A DNA stretch of 56,515 bases from Phycisphaerales bacterium (GCA_022843565.1 JALHNK010000003.1:1-56515); one strand, 5' to 3'. Counted from the stretch's first letter, positions 30,023 through 40,503 are shown. Program-made: numbers and translations. The notes: generated by a model from the letters alone, not told the origin.

Positions 30023-32086
30023 ATGATGGGTGTACCAGAGAACCTGTCGAACCTGCTTGCCAGCGTCCAGTCTCGCGGCTGGGTGAGCTACGAAGAGCTG
30101 AACAACGCGATCCCCGATGAGTGGGTGTGCCCGGAGCGTTTGCACGAGTTGCTTGTGACGCTGGACCGGATGGGCCTTGAAGCGATCGACGAGATGGAGT
30201 TCCGCGCCCGCCAGTGGCGCGAGAACAAACGACGCCTCGAAGGTGCCGGCTCGCAGGTCGTTGTCGGCACCAACGACCGCCCGGCGCGCGCGATGACCGT
30301 GGTCGGCGGTGAGCGCAGCGGCTCGGCCTCCTGGAGCGCGATGAACTGGAATATGCGCAGCGGACCGGCGGCCCAGCCGGCCAAGGCGCGACTCATCGAG
30401 CCCGAGCAGCACGCCGAGAGCGATGAAGAGCTGCTGGATGATGAGGAACTCGCGGTCCTCCGCAAGGAGCTGGCGGCCGAGGCGGCGGCGATGGACGCCG
30501 GCAGCCGACGGATCGATGACCCGGTGCGGATGTACCTGACGCAGATGGGGACCATCCCGCTGCTGTCACGCGACGAAGAGATCCGACTGGCCAAGAAGAT
30601 CGAGACGACGCGGATGATCTTCCGGCGCCGATGTCTGGAGAGCGATTACATCCTGACGCACGCGGTGGCGGTGCTGAAGCAGGTCCACAGCGGCGAGCTG
30701 CCGTTCGACCGGACGATGCGGATCAGCACGCTGGAGGCCAACGCGCGAGAGCGTGTCGCCAAGCGCATCCCCTACAACCTCGAGACCATCGAGAAGTTGC
30801 TGAAGCTGAATCTCGCGGATTGGGCCGAAGCGCGCGCGGCACGCACGGCGCGCGACAAGGAGCGCTACGACGAGATCCACGAGCGGATGGCGTCGCGACG
30901 CCGGCGGCTGGCGGTCCTGACCGAGGAGCTGTGCCTCCGCACCGGTCGGATCATCCCGCTGATGAAGAAGCTGCGCTCGATCAGCCGGAAGATGACGGAG
31001 CTTCGCACCGAGCTGAAGAACCCGGCCAAGGTCCGGCGGATGAACGCCGAGGATCTCTCGGCCATGCGCGACGAGCTGGACGGCCTTCGCCGCGAGACGC
31101 TTGAGGAGCCCGGCGATCTGGCTCTCCGCGTCAAGGCGATCGACACGGTCTTCTGGGAGTACGAGCAGGCTAAGCGTGATCTCTCGGGCGGCAACCTGCG
31201 CCTGGTGGTGAGCATCGCCAAGAAGTATCGCAACCGCGGGCTGAGCTTTCTGGACGTGATCCAGGAGGGCAACACCGGCCTGATGCGCGCCGTGGACAAG
31301 TACGAGTACAAGCGCGGGTTTAAGTTCAGCACGTACGCGACGTGGTGGATCCGTCAGGCGATCACGCGTGCGATCGCCGATCATGCGCGGACGATCCGCG
31401 TGCCGGTCCACATGATCGAGACGATGACCAAGCTCCGCAACATCCAGAAGATGATGTTCCAGGAGATGGGGCGCGAGCCGACGATGGACGAGATCTCCGA
31501 GCGGGCCGCGATGAGCCTTGTCGAGGTGCGGCGCGTGATGAAGATCTCGCGCTCGCCGGTCTCGCTGGATCGCCCGGTCGGTGAGACCGAGGATTCGTCG
31601 TTCGGTGATTTCCTCGAGGACACCAAGGGCGAGTCGCCCGTGCAGACCGCCACCAGCGGCTCTCTCAAGCACCGCATCGAGCACGTGCTCAAGAGCCTGA
31701 CGTATCGCGAGCGGGAGATCATCAAGCTCCGCTACGGCATCGGCGACGGCTACACCTACACGCTGGAAGAGGTCGGACGCATCTTCAAGGTCACGCGAGA
31801 GCGCGTGCGTCAGGTCGAGGCCAAGGCCATCCGCAAGCTGCAGCACCCCGTGCGCTCGCGCAAGCTGGCCGGCTTCCTTGATCGCACCGCCGTCAGCGTG
31901 ACCGAGATCAAGCCCGGCAAGCCGCTGGCCGGCGGCGTCGCCGGCGGGCTTGAGTCAGCCGATTTCGGCGATGACGGGCCGATCGTGAACCTGAACCCTT
32001 CGCAGATCGCGACGCTGGCGGAGATCAACGGCGGCTCGTTCGAAGGCATCCAGGATCTGGCCGAGCAGATGGCCGAGCTTCGCTGA
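30023..32086 (+). CDS. rpoD: Primary sigma factor RpoD (sigma-70)
   Basis: Housekeeping sigma factor of 687 residues. In order: region 1.1 (about 1-65), an acidic linker, region 1.2 ([19 protein letters not shown]), a non-conserved region, regions 2.1-2.4 ([19 protein letters not shown] to [14 protein letters not shown], about 392-455), region 3, and region 4 ([14 protein letters not shown] to [16 protein letters not shown], about 558-610). An unusual tail of about 70 residues follows region 4. ATG at 30023 (or 30026) follows AGGAG at 9 bases. Directly downstream of dnaG. Confidence 0.97.
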   Translation: MMGVPENLSNLLASVQSRGWVSYEELNNAIPDEWVCPERLHELLVTLDRMGLEAIDEMEFRARQWRENKRRLEGAGSQVVVGTNDRPARAMTVVGGERSGSASWSAMNWNMRSGPAAQPAKARLIEPEQHAESDEELLDDEELAVLRKELAAEAAAMDAGSRRIDDPVRMYLTQMGTIPLLSRDEEIRLAKKIETTRMIFRRRCLESDYILTHAVAVLKQVHSGELPFDRTMRISTLEANARERVAKRIPYNLETIEKLLKLNLADWAEARAARTARDKERYDEIHERMASRRRRLAVLTEELCLRTGRIIPLMKKLRSISRKMTELRTELKNPAKVRRMNAEDLSAMRDELDGLRRETLEEPGDLALRVKAIDTVFWEYEQAKRDLSGGNLRLVVSIAKKYRNRGLSFLDVIQEGNTGLMRAVDKYEYKRGFKFSTYATWWIRQAITRAIADHARTIRVPVHMIETMTKLRNIQKMMFQEMGREPTMDEISERAAMSLVEVRRVMKISRSPVSLDRPVGETEDSSFGDFLEDTKGESPVQTATSGSLKHRIEHVLKSLTYREREIIKLRYGIGDGYTYTLEEVGRIFKVTRERVRQVEAKAIRKLQHPVRSRKLAGFLDRTAVSVTEIKPGKPLAGGVAGGLESADFGDDGPIVNLNPSQIATLAEINGGSFEGIQDLAEQMAELR

Positions 32087-32101
32087 TCACGCTCGGGTCC
32101 C

Positions 32102-32131
32102 GTGGGGCAGGCGTCCCGCCTGTCTCCCGCC
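32102..32131. repeat. GGCAGGCG hairpin repeat, copy 2
   Basis: GGCAGGC-GTCCC-GCCTGTC with the same GTGG and TCCCGC flanks as 10028-10059. It sits between the convergent rpoD and ABC permease genes, so it may be part of a shared 3' end. Confidence 0.7.
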
Positions 32132-32170
32132 GACCCACTCATTCTTCACACCTTCCACGTCCGCTCTCGC

Positions 32171-33496
32171 TTAGGCCCGCGTGCCCGCGCCGCGCCCGAT
32201 GAGTGCCATGCCGATTGCGCCGCCGATGAGGCCGATGCCGCAGAGCACGCCGATCGTCGGCAGCATGGATTCGAGCGACGAGCCGCGCCAGATGCCGCCT
32301 TCCAGCGCGAGCATGCCCCATCGCACCGGGCTGATGTGGCTGAGGCGTTGCATGAACGCGGGCATGACGAACAGCGGCACCGCGGCGCCGCCGATCATGG
32401 CGAGCATCATCATGATCGCCCAGCCCCCGCGGCTGACGGCCTGCTCGCTCCGCCCGACGGTCGCGGCGAACATCATGATCCCCGTGAAGGCGATGACGGT
32501 GGCCAGGCCGCCAGCAGCGAGCGAGAGCGGTGCGACCGGTCGAACGCCGAAGACGATCATCGCCATCGCGAGCATGAACACGACAACCACGATGGACACG
32601 ATCGCCGCCGTGAGGCCCTTGGCCAGCAGGATGCGACGGGGCGAGAGCGGCGAGACGCAGAGGCGCGTGAAGGTGCCGCGCGTGCGCTCGCCGGCGAGGC
32701 TCGCTGCGAAGCCCATCGCGCATCCCATGAGCCCCCACATCATGCCCTGCGGGAAGCTGATGGCATAGGAGTTGTCGGGCACGTCGAGGCGGGCCTTGAC
32801 CGCCGAGGTGCGGATGTTGACCGGCGAGAAACCGCCGCCGCTGGCGGGCGTCGCGTCGCCGGTCGGCTGCGTGCCGCCGGCACGGTTCAGCGCTGAGGTT
32901 GTCGTTGTCAGCGTTTCAAGCGTCGACAGCATCGTGCCCATGAGGAGGCGATTGGCGGGGTTGATGTCCTTGCTGGCGGTCAGCGAGGCGCGAGCTGTGT
33001 CGAGCATCGTCTTCGAGCGGGCCGGGTCGGTGAACGTTGTGCTCAGTTGCTGAAACGCGATCTTCTGGACGATGCCCTGGATCCAGCCGGTCTCGGCCTG
33101 GCGCGATGGATCGATGCCCAGCTCGACCGTCGCGCCGGTGCCGCTGGTGAAGAGCTTGTCCTGCAAAGACTGGTAGCCCGCGGGCACATGAATGAACGCG
33201 ACGGACTTGCGTGCCAGCACCGCGGCCCGGGCTTCGTCGACGCTCGTGGCCATCGTCGCCCGCAGTTCCGTGTCGGCCTTGAGGGCGTTCACAAACAGCG
33301 CCGATGCCTCTGTGCGGTCGTCATCAACAAGCGTGATCGGGAGCTTCGGGGCCTCGCCGTCGCTCGAGCCGCCGGAGAACACGGCGCCGAAGAAGCACGC
33401 AAAGAGCACCGGGAAGATGATCGTGAAGAAGCACGCCGAGCGATCGCGCACGAGCATCCGCAGATCGCTGATGACGATGGCGAGGATGGCGTTCAT
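32171..33496 (-). CDS. ABC-2 type exporter permease
   Basis: A 441-residue membrane protein. One N-terminal segment (SACFFTIIFPVLFACFFGAVF) is followed by a ~200-residue periplasmic domain and then five hydrophobic segments, as in ABC-2/NatB-like permeases. GERTRGTFTRLCVSPLSPRRILLAKGL is the typical coupling stretch before the second helix. It is downstream of its ATPase by 125 bases on the same strand. The ATG at 33496 places the first membrane segment at the N-terminus; the upstream open frame is in the gap. Substrate unknown. Confidence 0.85.
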   Translation of the reverse strand: MNAILAIVISDLRMLVRDRSACFFTIIFPVLFACFFGAVFSGGSSDGEAPKLPITLVDDDRTEASALFVNALKADTELRATMATSVDEARAAVLARKSVAFIHVPAGYQSLQDKLFTSGTGATVELGIDPSRQAETGWIQGIVQKIAFQQLSTTFTDPARSKTMLDTARASLTASKDINPANRLLMGTMLSTLETLTTTTSALNRAGGTQPTGDATPASGGGFSPVNIRTSAVKARLDVPDNSYAISFPQGMMWGLMGCAMGFAASLAGERTRGTFTRLCVSPLSPRRILLAKGLTAAIVSIVVVVFMLAMAMIVFGVRPVAPLSLAAGGLATVIAFTGIMMFAATVGRSEQAVSRGGWAIMMMLAMIGGAAVPLFVMPAFMQRLSHISPVRWGMLALEGGIWRGSSLESMLPTIGVLCGIGLIGGAIGMALIGRGAGTRA

Positions 33497-33621
33497 GCGG
33501 TGTTTCCAGAGGCGACAGTGTCTTGGGGCGTGGAGGACGACAGAACGAGTGGGGGATCGGTTGGCGGTGGTCGAGAGCTCCCGAGCATCGAGCCCGGCCG
33601 GCGCGAGTCCGCCGCGAGAGG

Positions 33622-34509
33622 TCAATCTCGGAGCTCGCGTCCGGTCAGCGTGAGGAACACCGCCTGCAGATCCGGCGACTGCACCGCGGCGGACTTGACG
33701 TTGGCCCGCTCGGACTCGCTGAGCGCGCGGCGCAGAGCTTCGAGCGGATCGTCGGTCACGGTGACATCCGGCGCGTCGGCGTTCACGCGCTGGATGCGGA
33801 CGATGGACGAGCCGCCGTGCTTGCGGATGAGGTCGTCAACGGGGCCGAGGGCCAGGAGCTTGCCGTGGTCGATGATCGCGACGCGATCGCAGAGCTGCTG
33901 GGCTTCTTCCATGTAGTGGGTGGAGTAGATCACGGTCTTGCCCTGCGATTTCAGATGCCGCACAATCTCAAAGAGCGCGTGGCGAGAGTGTGGATCAACG
34001 CCGGCGGTCGGCTCGTCGAGCAGGACGATGGCGGGATCGTGCACCAGAGCCGCGGCGACATTCAGACGGCGCTTCATGCCGCCGGAATAGGCGGCGACAC
34101 GATCGTCGGCGCGATCGGTGAGCCCGACGAGGCGGAGGCACTCTTCAACGCGAGCCGCGAGCGTGGATCGTGAGAGCGAGAAGAGCGAGCCGAAGAGCCT
34201 CAGATTCTCTTTGCCGGAGAGTTCGTCATAGAGCGACACCGACTGCGTCGCGATCCCCAGGTGACTCTTGGCGCTAGCGTCGAACGGGTCGAGTTCACCG
34301 GCGACGCCGGGCACATTGATCGTGATGCGACCGTCGCTGGGCCGGAGCAGGCCGACGATCATGCTGATGGTTGTCGTCTTTCCCGCGCCGTTTGGCCCCA
34401 GCAGGCCGAGCACCTCGCCGGGGGCGATCGTCATCGACAGTCGATCGACCGCGACGCGTTGGCCGCTGCCGGATCCGAATCGGCGCGTGACGTCAGTGAG
34501 CGTGATCAT
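33622..34509 (-). CDS. ABC transporter ATP-binding protein (exporter type)
   Basis: A 295-residue ATPase partner of the permease downstream. Walker A GPNGAGKTT, Q-loop ATQS, signature YSGGMKRR, Walker B IVLLDEPTAGVD and the switch His in YSTHYMEEA are all present. The C-terminal ~70 residues after the fold (DAPDVTVTDDPLEALRRAL) match the DrrA/NatA-type extension. The start overlaps no neighbour; it is 45 bases after the M3 peptidase gene. Confidence 0.93.
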   Translation of the reverse strand: MITLTDVTRRFGSGSGQRVAVDRLSMTIAPGEVLGLLGPNGAGKTTTISMIVGLLRPSDGRITINVPGVAGELDPFDASAKSHLGIATQSVSLYDELSGKENLRLFGSLFSLSRSTLAARVEECLRLVGLTDRADDRVAAYSGGMKRRLNVAAALVHDPAIVLLDEPTAGVDPHSRHALFEIVRHLKSQGKTVIYSTHYMEEAQQLCDRVAIIDHGKLLALGPVDDLIRKHGGSSIVRIQRVNADAPDVTVTDDPLEALRRALSESERANVKSAAVQSPDLQAVFLTLTGRELRD

Positions 34510-34554
34510 GTGTGCGTTCTTTCGGTCGGCGGTCGCATCGGCAAGCTCGCTGAT

Positions 34555-36270
34555 TCACGCCGGTGTTGATTCCAGCTCGCGTTCAACCTCGCCCCAGCTT
34601 TGGGCGATCGTCGGCGCCGAGAAATCAAAGCGCAGGCCCGCCGCCTTGAAGAGCTCCGGCAGCGGCTTCGACCCACCGAGCGAGAGCGCCGCCTTGTAAT
34701 CACGGATCGCCACGCCGGCATCACGCTTGTAGCGACCGTAGAGCTGCAACGCGCCGAGCTGCGCGATGCCGTATTCGATGTAGTAGAAGGGCGATGAGAA
34801 CAGGTGGAGCTGGCGGTGCCAGAGTGATTCGCGATACTCCTCGAGCCCGGACCAATCCAGATCTCCGCCGAAGCGCGTGTGGATCGAGCGCCACGCCTGC
34901 GAACGATCGGCCCGTGAGTGGCCGGGGTTTGTGTAGAGCCAGTGCTGGAACTGGTCGATCGTCGCGATCCAGGGCAGGATCGTCGCGAGGCTCTCCATGT
35001 GGACGCGCCGGGCCCGCACCGCGTCCTCGGCGCTGTAGAACTCGTTCAGATACGGGTAGCTCGTCAGCTCCATGCTCATGCTCGCGACCTCGCAGAACTC
35101 CAGCGGGATCTCGGCGCGATACGCCAGCAGGTTCTCATCGCGGCACAGCAGCGAGTGGAACGCGTGCCCCGCCTCGTGGACCATCGTGTCCACGTCGCGC
35201 TGCACGCCGACCGCGTTCATGAAGATGAACGGCTTTCGCTGGCGGTGCAGCATCGACTGATACCCGCCCGGTGCCTTGCCCGTGCGTGAGTCCAGATCGA
35301 AACAGCCGCCGGCGGTCTGCATCGAGTCGAACATGCGCCCCAGCGAAACATCCATGCGGTGAAAGAGCCTGCTGGTGCGGCTCAGCAGCTCGCCGGAGTT
35401 CTCAAAGGGGCGCAGCGGCTGACGGCCCTTGACGTCCACCGACAGATCCCATGGCCTCACCTTCGCCAGGCCCATTGCCCGCGAGCGCTCGGCGTGCAGC
35501 CGCCGTAGCGTCGGCACCACGGACATTTCGACACCCGACGCGAAGTTGTCGCAATCGGCCGCGGTGTAATCGAATCGCCGGCGTGCCTTGAACGCGTAGT
35601 CGCGATAGTCCTTGAACCCCGCGTTGACCGCGACGCTCTGGCGCAGCACCATCATCTTGTCGAAGATCTCGTCCATCGCCTCGCGATCGGTGAACCGTCG
35701 CGCCGCCGTCAGTCGCCACGCGTCTTCACGCACCGAGCGGTCGAGCTCTTCCTGGAACTTGCCCATCTGCTGGAGCGTGCGCTCCTGGCCCTGAAACGTG
35801 ACGGTCATCTTGCCGCTGAGCTCCTGATACTCCGTGTTGAGCTTGGTCAACTCGGTTTCGAGCGCGATGTTCTCCGGGCGAAAGAGCTCGACGGCGCTGC
35901 GCAGATCTCGAACGAGAACCGCGTATCGGGACTGGTCCAGCTCCGCAAGGAACGGGCACTGCACCAGCTTGCGATCCAGCTCGAAGCTCACTTCCTTCAG
36001 CTTCGGCTCGACATCATCGACGAACGCCATGTACGCGCTCTTGATCGCGACGTCGTTGGTCGCGCACGTCATGTTGATCTCAAGCTGGCTGCCGGCCTCA
36101 CTCGCCGCGGCGTCCAGCTCCGAGCGGTCCAGCAGGAACGCCTCGACATCGGCCTTCGAACGCAACTCACGCTTGATCAGCTCGGCGTACAGCGGCGCGA
36201 GGTTCTCCCAGCGCGCAGCGTCAAGAGTGGCGGGTACGAACTTCGACGCGGGCGTAAAGCTGGCGAGCAT
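34555..36270 (-). CDS. M3-family oligoendopeptidase (PepF-like)
   Basis: Zinc metallopeptidase of 571 residues that cuts short peptides. The zinc site HEAGH is at residues 365-369 and the third ligand region is EVASMSME about 25 residues on. The N-terminal half is helical, as in M3B oligoendopeptidases. The C-terminal part has YYIEYGIAQLGALQLY. No signal peptide, so it acts in the cytoplasm. ATG at 36270 follows GGAGGAT at good spacing. It leads the ABC pair; whether peptides are their substrate is open. Confidence 0.92.
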   Translation of the reverse strand: MLASFTPASKFVPATLDAARWENLAPLYAELIKRELRSKADVEAFLLDRSELDAAASEAGSQLEINMTCATNDVAIKSAYMAFVDDVEPKLKEVSFELDRKLVQCPFLAELDQSRYAVLVRDLRSAVELFRPENIALETELTKLNTEYQELSGKMTVTFQGQERTLQQMGKFQEELDRSVREDAWRLTAARRFTDREAMDEIFDKMMVLRQSVAVNAGFKDYRDYAFKARRRFDYTAADCDNFASGVEMSVVPTLRRLHAERSRAMGLAKVRPWDLSVDVKGRQPLRPFENSGELLSRTSRLFHRMDVSLGRMFDSMQTAGGCFDLDSRTGKAPGGYQSMLHRQRKPFIFMNAVGVQRDVDTMVHEAGHAFHSLLCRDENLLAYRAEIPLEFCEVASMSMELTSYPYLNEFYSAEDAVRARRVHMESLATILPWIATIDQFQHWLYTNPGHSRADRSQAWRSIHTRFGGDLDWSGLEEYRESLWHRQLHLFSSPFYYIEYGIAQLGALQLYGRYKRDAGVAIRDYKAALSLGGSKPLPELFKAAGLRFDFSAPTIAQSWGEVERELESTPA

Positions 36271-36351
36271 TCGGAAGATCCTCCATGAGCGGTCGGCAAG
36301 GCGGAGTATAGAGAAGACGCGAGCCCCCGCACAGGCGGCGGGATTCGCTGA

Positions 36352-37245
36352 TCAGATGCTCGACGCCGGGGCGCCGCGCATGTTCGCCGGCAGCCTGCCC
36401 TGCTCCAGTCGCGTGCTCAGCGCTGTTCCCAGTGACAAGAGCGCGTAGAGCGCCGCGTGGCAGAGCATGAGCGTGGTCGTTTCGCGAGCCGGCAGCCGGA
36501 AGAGCGCCCAGATCGCACCCCAATACGCCCCCGCCCCCGCGAGCGTCATCAGCACGACGCCAAACCAGCCCAGCACCGGCAACGCGACCGAGCTCACCAG
36601 CAGAAACGCGCTCACCGCGACGAACATCCGCGCCGCGCCAAGCTCCCAGCCGCTGACACCGCCCTGCGTCTTCGGCGACGCCGCGGCCTTGCGCTGCAGG
36701 AAAAACGCCGCGATCACCAGTGCGCCGATGCCCGTGCCGGTGTGAATCACCGCCAGAAACAAGATCAGCAGCGCACGCCCGACGACCATCCAGAACGATG
36801 ATTCGCCCGGCAGGCCGTATGACGCGCCGGCGTTGACGACCGCCGCCGCGAGCATCACCGCCACACCGATGATCGTCAGCACGCGAACGCCCGGGAACCC
36901 GTGGCGACTCAGCGGCGTCGCCGGGCCGGGGATCTCGCTGCCCTCGCCCCCCTCCGCATCGCCACCATCGGCGATTCCCGCGTCGTCTGCGTGGCCCTCG
37001 GCCTTGGCGCGCGCCGCTTGAGCCTTCGCGTGCGCTTCGGCTTGCGCCGCGAGCGCCTCCATCGCGGCGGGCCCCGACACCGGCACCGGCCCGGAATCCA
37101 GAGCCGCGCTGCGCATCAGCGGCGGCGGCGCATCAAGCTCAAATGCCTCCGGCTCGCCGGCCGGCTCCGGCGGCTGAGTGGGATGAGGCGCGTTGCCCGA
37201 GCCGTCGCTGCTCGTGTTGTTGTTCGGCTCGTCGGGCATCGTCAC
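36352..37245 (-). CDS. Membrane protein of unknown function with acidic N-terminal region
   Basis: Not recognised. 297 residues: the first ~115 are Pro/Ala/Glu-rich and likely disordered, with an Ala/Lys helix (AQAEAHAKAQAARAKAEGHA). About five hydrophobic segments follow, from VRVLTIIGVAVMLAAAVV to HAALYALLSLGTAL. No catalytic motif is seen. It is 15 bases after surE on the same strand, so it is probably in the surE unit. The M3 gene begins 81 bases further on. Confidence 0.75.
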   Translation of the reverse strand: MTMPDEPNNNTSSDGSGNAPHPTQPPEPAGEPEAFELDAPPPLMRSAALDSGPVPVSGPAAMEALAAQAEAHAKAQAARAKAEGHADDAGIADGGDAEGGEGSEIPGPATPLSRHGFPGVRVLTIIGVAVMLAAAVVNAGASYGLPGESSFWMVVGRALLILFLAVIHTGTGIGALVIAAFFLQRKAAASPKTQGGVSGWELGAARMFVAVSAFLLVSSVALPVLGWFGVVLMTLAGAGAYWGAIWALFRLPARETTTLMLCHAALYALLSLGTALSTRLEQGRLPANMRGAPASSI

Positions 37246-37260
37246 GCCTCATGCAAGTTC

Positions 37261-38064
37261 TCAGGCGAACACGGCGCGCCACGCGCCAAGCAGGCTCTCA
37301 TCAGTCAGGTCGTATTTCAACGGCGTCACGCTGATCTCGCGTTTGCTCATGGTCGCCACATCGGTGCCGGACTCGGTGGCGTGGAACTCCATCGGCGTGC
37401 CGCTGGACCAGTAATAGGTCTCGCCCATCGGGTTCTTGCGCTTGTCGAAGGCGTCAACGATGCCGTGCGTGTTCATGGGGCACACGCGGATCGGCGGCAG
37501 CGGCCCCTCGCGCTCGGTGACCGGGATGTTGATGTTGACGCACCCGTGCGAGCGCAGCACCCCGCTGGCCAGCACCTTGTCGATCACCTGCCTCGCGTGC
37601 CGGGCCGCGATGTCATAGCGCGGCTTGCTCGTGCTGTGGTGCAGACTCACCGCGATCGACGGCACCCCGAGAAACGCCGCCTCCAGCGCCGCGGCGACCG
37701 TTCCGCTATACAGCACATTGATGCCCACGTTCGCGCCCATGTTCATGCCGCTGACGACCAGATCCGGGCGTGTGCCGATGCCGAAGCGTTCGGGCCAGAG
37801 CGACGAGAGTCCGAGCTTGACGCAGTCCGCGGGGCGGCCATCGACCGCGATGCCGCGCATTCGGGGGTTGACGTCGATCTCGTGCGCGAGCAAGGGTGAG
37901 CGAAAGGTGATGCCGTGGCCGGTGGCGCTCTGAACGGTCAGCGGCGCGACGACGATGACCTCGCCCAAGGGCGGAACATCGCCGCTGGCGGGGGACAGGG
38001 CGTCGTGCAGCGCCACGATCCCGGGCGCGTGAATGCCGTCGTCATTGGTCAGCATGATGCGCAT
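37261..38064 (-). CDS. surE: 5'/3'-nucleotidase SurE
   Basis: Survival protein SurE, a phosphatase of nucleoside monophosphates needing a divalent metal. The 267-residue protein begins MRIMLTNDDGIHAPG with the metal-binding Asp pair at residues 8-9. It has VVAPLTVQSATGHGITF and GMNMGANVGINVLYSGTVAAA, all family hallmarks. The ATG at 38064 is fixed by the N-terminal strand. It diverges from the LolC-like gene; the 124-base gap holds a heptamer repeat. Confidence 0.95.
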   Translation of the reverse strand: MRIMLTNDDGIHAPGIVALHDALSPASGDVPPLGEVIVVAPLTVQSATGHGITFRSPLLAHEIDVNPRMRGIAVDGRPADCVKLGLSSLWPERFGIGTRPDLVVSGMNMGANVGINVLYSGTVAAALEAAFLGVPSIAVSLHHSTSKPRYDIAARHARQVIDKVLASGVLRSHGCVNINIPVTEREGPLPPIRVCPMNTHGIVDAFDKRKNPMGETYYWSSGTPMEFHATESGTDVATMSKREISVTPLKYDLTDESLLGAWRAVFA

Positions 38065-38132
38065 GAAGCCAGCGTATCCCGGCTTGGCCGTGCGTGGCTC
38101 GCGCTGGTCGCTCTCCCGGTGATCACGCTCGC

Positions 38133-38165
38133 GACTCAGCACTCGCGACTCGCGACTCGCGACTC
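38133..38165. repeat. 7-base tandem repeat, ACTCGCG type
   Basis: Three exact ACTCGCG units (38141-38161) preceded by the variant CGACTCAGC, in the divergent gap between surE and the LolC-like gene. The same heptamer is at 12270-12304. Confidence 0.85.
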
Positions 38166-38188
38166 CGCCCCCCTACGCTCCCCCGCAC

Positions 38189-39751
38189 ATGTATCAACTG
38201 CTCCTGACGCGCGTCTATCTCACCAGCAAGATCATGCCGTTGCTCGCCTCGGTCGGGCTCGGGCTTTGCACCGCCTTGGTGCTGGTCGTCTGGTCGGTGA
38301 TGGGCGGGTTCCTCACGACGCTGCTCTCCTCCGGGCGCGTCTTTGCCGGCGATGCGACCATCAACTGGCCCGCGGGCATCCCGCACTACGAGGCCCTGAT
38401 CAAGAAGCTCGAGGCAGACCCTGCGATCGGCGCGGTGGCGCCGATCATCGACACCTTCGGTGTGGTGAAGCTGCCGGACGACCGGATCGAGGGCGTGCGC
38501 ATCGTCGGTATCGAGGGCAAGAGCTACTCGCGCGTCGTGGACTTTGATAAGGCCCTGTGGTGGCGCCCGATCAAGGAGGCTTTGCCGAAGGACCGCGACC
38601 GCAAAGACCCGCGGCTAAACCCCGATGAGCAGGATTGGCAAGCGATCTACGAGAACTCGATCTCACTGACCAAGCCCGACCGTGTGACCGGTGAGCGCGT
38701 TCCGGCCGCGGTGGTCGGCATTGAGCTCTCGGGCATGACCCAGCGCGACGGGGCGGGGTACTACACGCCGGTCGGCCTCGCGAAGCCGCGCCCAGACGGG
38801 AGCGTGCAGAACCTTGACCTGTACCTGCATAACCACCAGATCGTCCTGAACATCATCCCGCAGGACAGCCAGGGCCGGTTGATGACGCCCACGAGCAAGC
38901 CCCTTCCCGTCGCCGGCGAGTTCCGCACCGGCATCTTTGAGATCGATCGTCGAACCGTCTTCGTGCAGCTCGCCGAGCTGCAGCGGCTCATGCTGATGGA
39001 TGCTGTCGCTGGCGTCAAGTCCTCGCCCTCCGGCGCGTTCAACCCGTACGAGAACGTCGCGCCCGACGGCACGTCGCTCGGCAACGTCGAGACGACCGGC
39101 GCGACTCCCGCGCGCGTCTCAACGCTTGTGCTCCGAGCCGAAGAGGGCTTCACGCCCGATGACGTCCGCCAGAGCGCCATGCGCGTTTACACCGAGTTCG
39201 CCGAGGAGTTCAGAGGCAGCGTGCCGCAGGCGTTCCAGATCAACAACCCGCGCGGCGTCAAGACCTGGGCCATGCAGATGTCCACGCTGGTGAACGCGGT
39301 GGAGAAGGAAACGGCGCTGGTCCTTTCGCTTTTCTGGTTCATCACCATCGTCTGCTCGGCGCTGATCCTCGCGATCTTCTGGGCCATGATCAGCGAGAAG
39401 ACCAAGGACATCGGCATCCTCCGCGCCATCGGCGCGTCGCGGGCCGGCATCGCCGGCATGTGGATCTCCTACGGCGCCATCCTCGGCGTCGTCGGCGTCG
39501 CGCTGGGCCTCGGCCTGGCGTACATCGTTGTGCTCAACATCAACAGCATTCACGACTGGCTCGGCTACTCGCTGGGGCTGTACGTCTGGGACCCGCGCGT
39601 GTACTACTTCTCGAAGATCCCCGATCGCGTCAACCCGGCCAACGCCTTGATCGTCGCGGGCGCGGGTATCGGGTTCGCCGTGCTTGGGTCGATCATCCCG
39701 GCGATGCGGGCCGCGTTCATCCGCCCGGTCACCGCGCTCCGCTTTGAGTGA
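38189..39751 (+). CDS. LolC/LolE-like ABC permease (FtsX/MacB fold)
   Basis: A 520-residue permease with one N-terminal helix, a large periplasmic domain of ~320 residues and three C-terminal helices (LSLFWFITIVCSALILAIFWA onward). MISEKTKDIGILRAIGAS is the coupling helix motif of the LolC/FtsX family, and the end reads IIPAMRAAFIRPVTALRFE. With the adjacent ATPase it probably extracts lipoproteins or other lipids from the inner membrane. Only one permease gene is present, so it may work as a homodimer. Its stop overlaps a possible ATG (TGATG) of the next frame. Confidence 0.88.
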   Translation: MYQLLLTRVYLTSKIMPLLASVGLGLCTALVLVVWSVMGGFLTTLLSSGRVFAGDATINWPAGIPHYEALIKKLEADPAIGAVAPIIDTFGVVKLPDDRIEGVRIVGIEGKSYSRVVDFDKALWWRPIKEALPKDRDRKDPRLNPDEQDWQAIYENSISLTKPDRVTGERVPAAVVGIELSGMTQRDGAGYYTPVGLAKPRPDGSVQNLDLYLHNHQIVLNIIPQDSQGRLMTPTSKPLPVAGEFRTGIFEIDRRTVFVQLAELQRLMLMDAVAGVKSSPSGAFNPYENVAPDGTSLGNVETTGATPARVSTLVLRAEEGFTPDDVRQSAMRVYTEFAEEFRGSVPQAFQINNPRGVKTWAMQMSTLVNAVEKETALVLSLFWFITIVCSALILAIFWAMISEKTKDIGILRAIGASRAGIAGMWISYGAILGVVGVALGLGLAYIVVLNINSIHDWLGYSLGLYVWDPRVYYFSKIPDRVNPANALIVAGAGIGFAVLGSIIPAMRAAFIRPVTALRFE

Positions 39752-39807
39752 TGCCTCAGCCACCACCCCGCACGAACCGCCACCCGCCTCTCTGCCACGA
39801 CACACCC

Positions 39808-40497
39808 ATGGCCCTCATTCAGACCGCCAACCTCAAGAAGACCTATCAACTGGGGCACGTCCAGGTTCCCGTCCTGCGCGGCGTCAACCTCTCGGTCCAG
39901 CCCGGTGAGTTCGTCGCCATCCTCGGCGCCAGCGGCTCGGGCAAGTCCACACTTCTTCACCTGCTCGGCGGGCTCGATGCGCCGGACGCTGACGATTTCA
40001 AGCTCCTCTTCGACAACCGCCCGATCAACGGGATGAACGCGGCCCAGCTCGACCAATACCGGCGCACCGACGTCGGCTTCGTGTTTCAGTTTTACCACCT
40101 GCTCCCGGAGCTGAACGTCCTGCAGAACGTCACCATCGCCGCGATGACGCGCTGGGGCTGGGCCTTCAGCTCGCGGCGAGCCGAAGTCGAGAAGCGCGCG
40201 ACCGAGCTCCTCCGCAGCTTCGGCCTCGGTGATCGCCTGCGTCACCGCCCTGTCGAGCTCTCCGGCGGCGAGCGCCAGCGCGTGGCCATCGCCCGCGCCC
40301 TCATCAACGGCCCGCGACTGATCCTCGCCGACGAGCCCACCGGCAACCTCGATCGCAAGACCGGCGCGGGCATCATCGACATCCTGCTCGAACGCCGCAA
40401 GGCCGAAGGCCGCACGATGATCGTCGTCACGCACGACCCTGAGCTCGCCGCCAAAGCCGATCGCGTCGTGCGAATCGTCAGCGGCGTGATTGAGTGA
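39808..40497 (+). CDS. LolD-like ABC ATPase
   Basis: A 229-residue ATPase partner of the upstream permease. Walker A GASGSGKST, Q-loop FVFQFYHLLPELN, signature LSGGERQR, Walker B LILADEPTGNLD and switch region VVTHDPE are those of the LolD/MacB-N class. The start at 39808 (MALIQTANLKKTY) matches the family N-terminus. An ATG at 39751, fused to the permease stop, would add 19 Pro-rich residues. Followed by a mirrored repeat and efp. Confidence 0.9.
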   Translation: MALIQTANLKKTYQLGHVQVPVLRGVNLSVQPGEFVAILGASGSGKSTLLHLLGGLDAPDADDFKLLFDNRPINGMNAAQLDQYRRTDVGFVFQFYHLLPELNVLQNVTIAAMTRWGWAFSSRRAEVEKRATELLRSFGLGDRLRHRPVELSGGERQRVAIARALINGPRLILADEPTGNLDRKTGAGIIDILLERRKAEGRTMIVVTHDPELAAKADRVVRIVSGVIE

Positions 40498-40503
40498 AGG
40501 GCC

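Noticed and set aside
30566-31846. 426-aa open frame antisense to rpoD
   Set aside because: The rpoD frame has all sigma regions; the antisense product has no recognisable motif.
32139-32738. 199-aa frame overlapping the ABC permease
   Set aside because: Arg/His-rich shadow of the permease frame.
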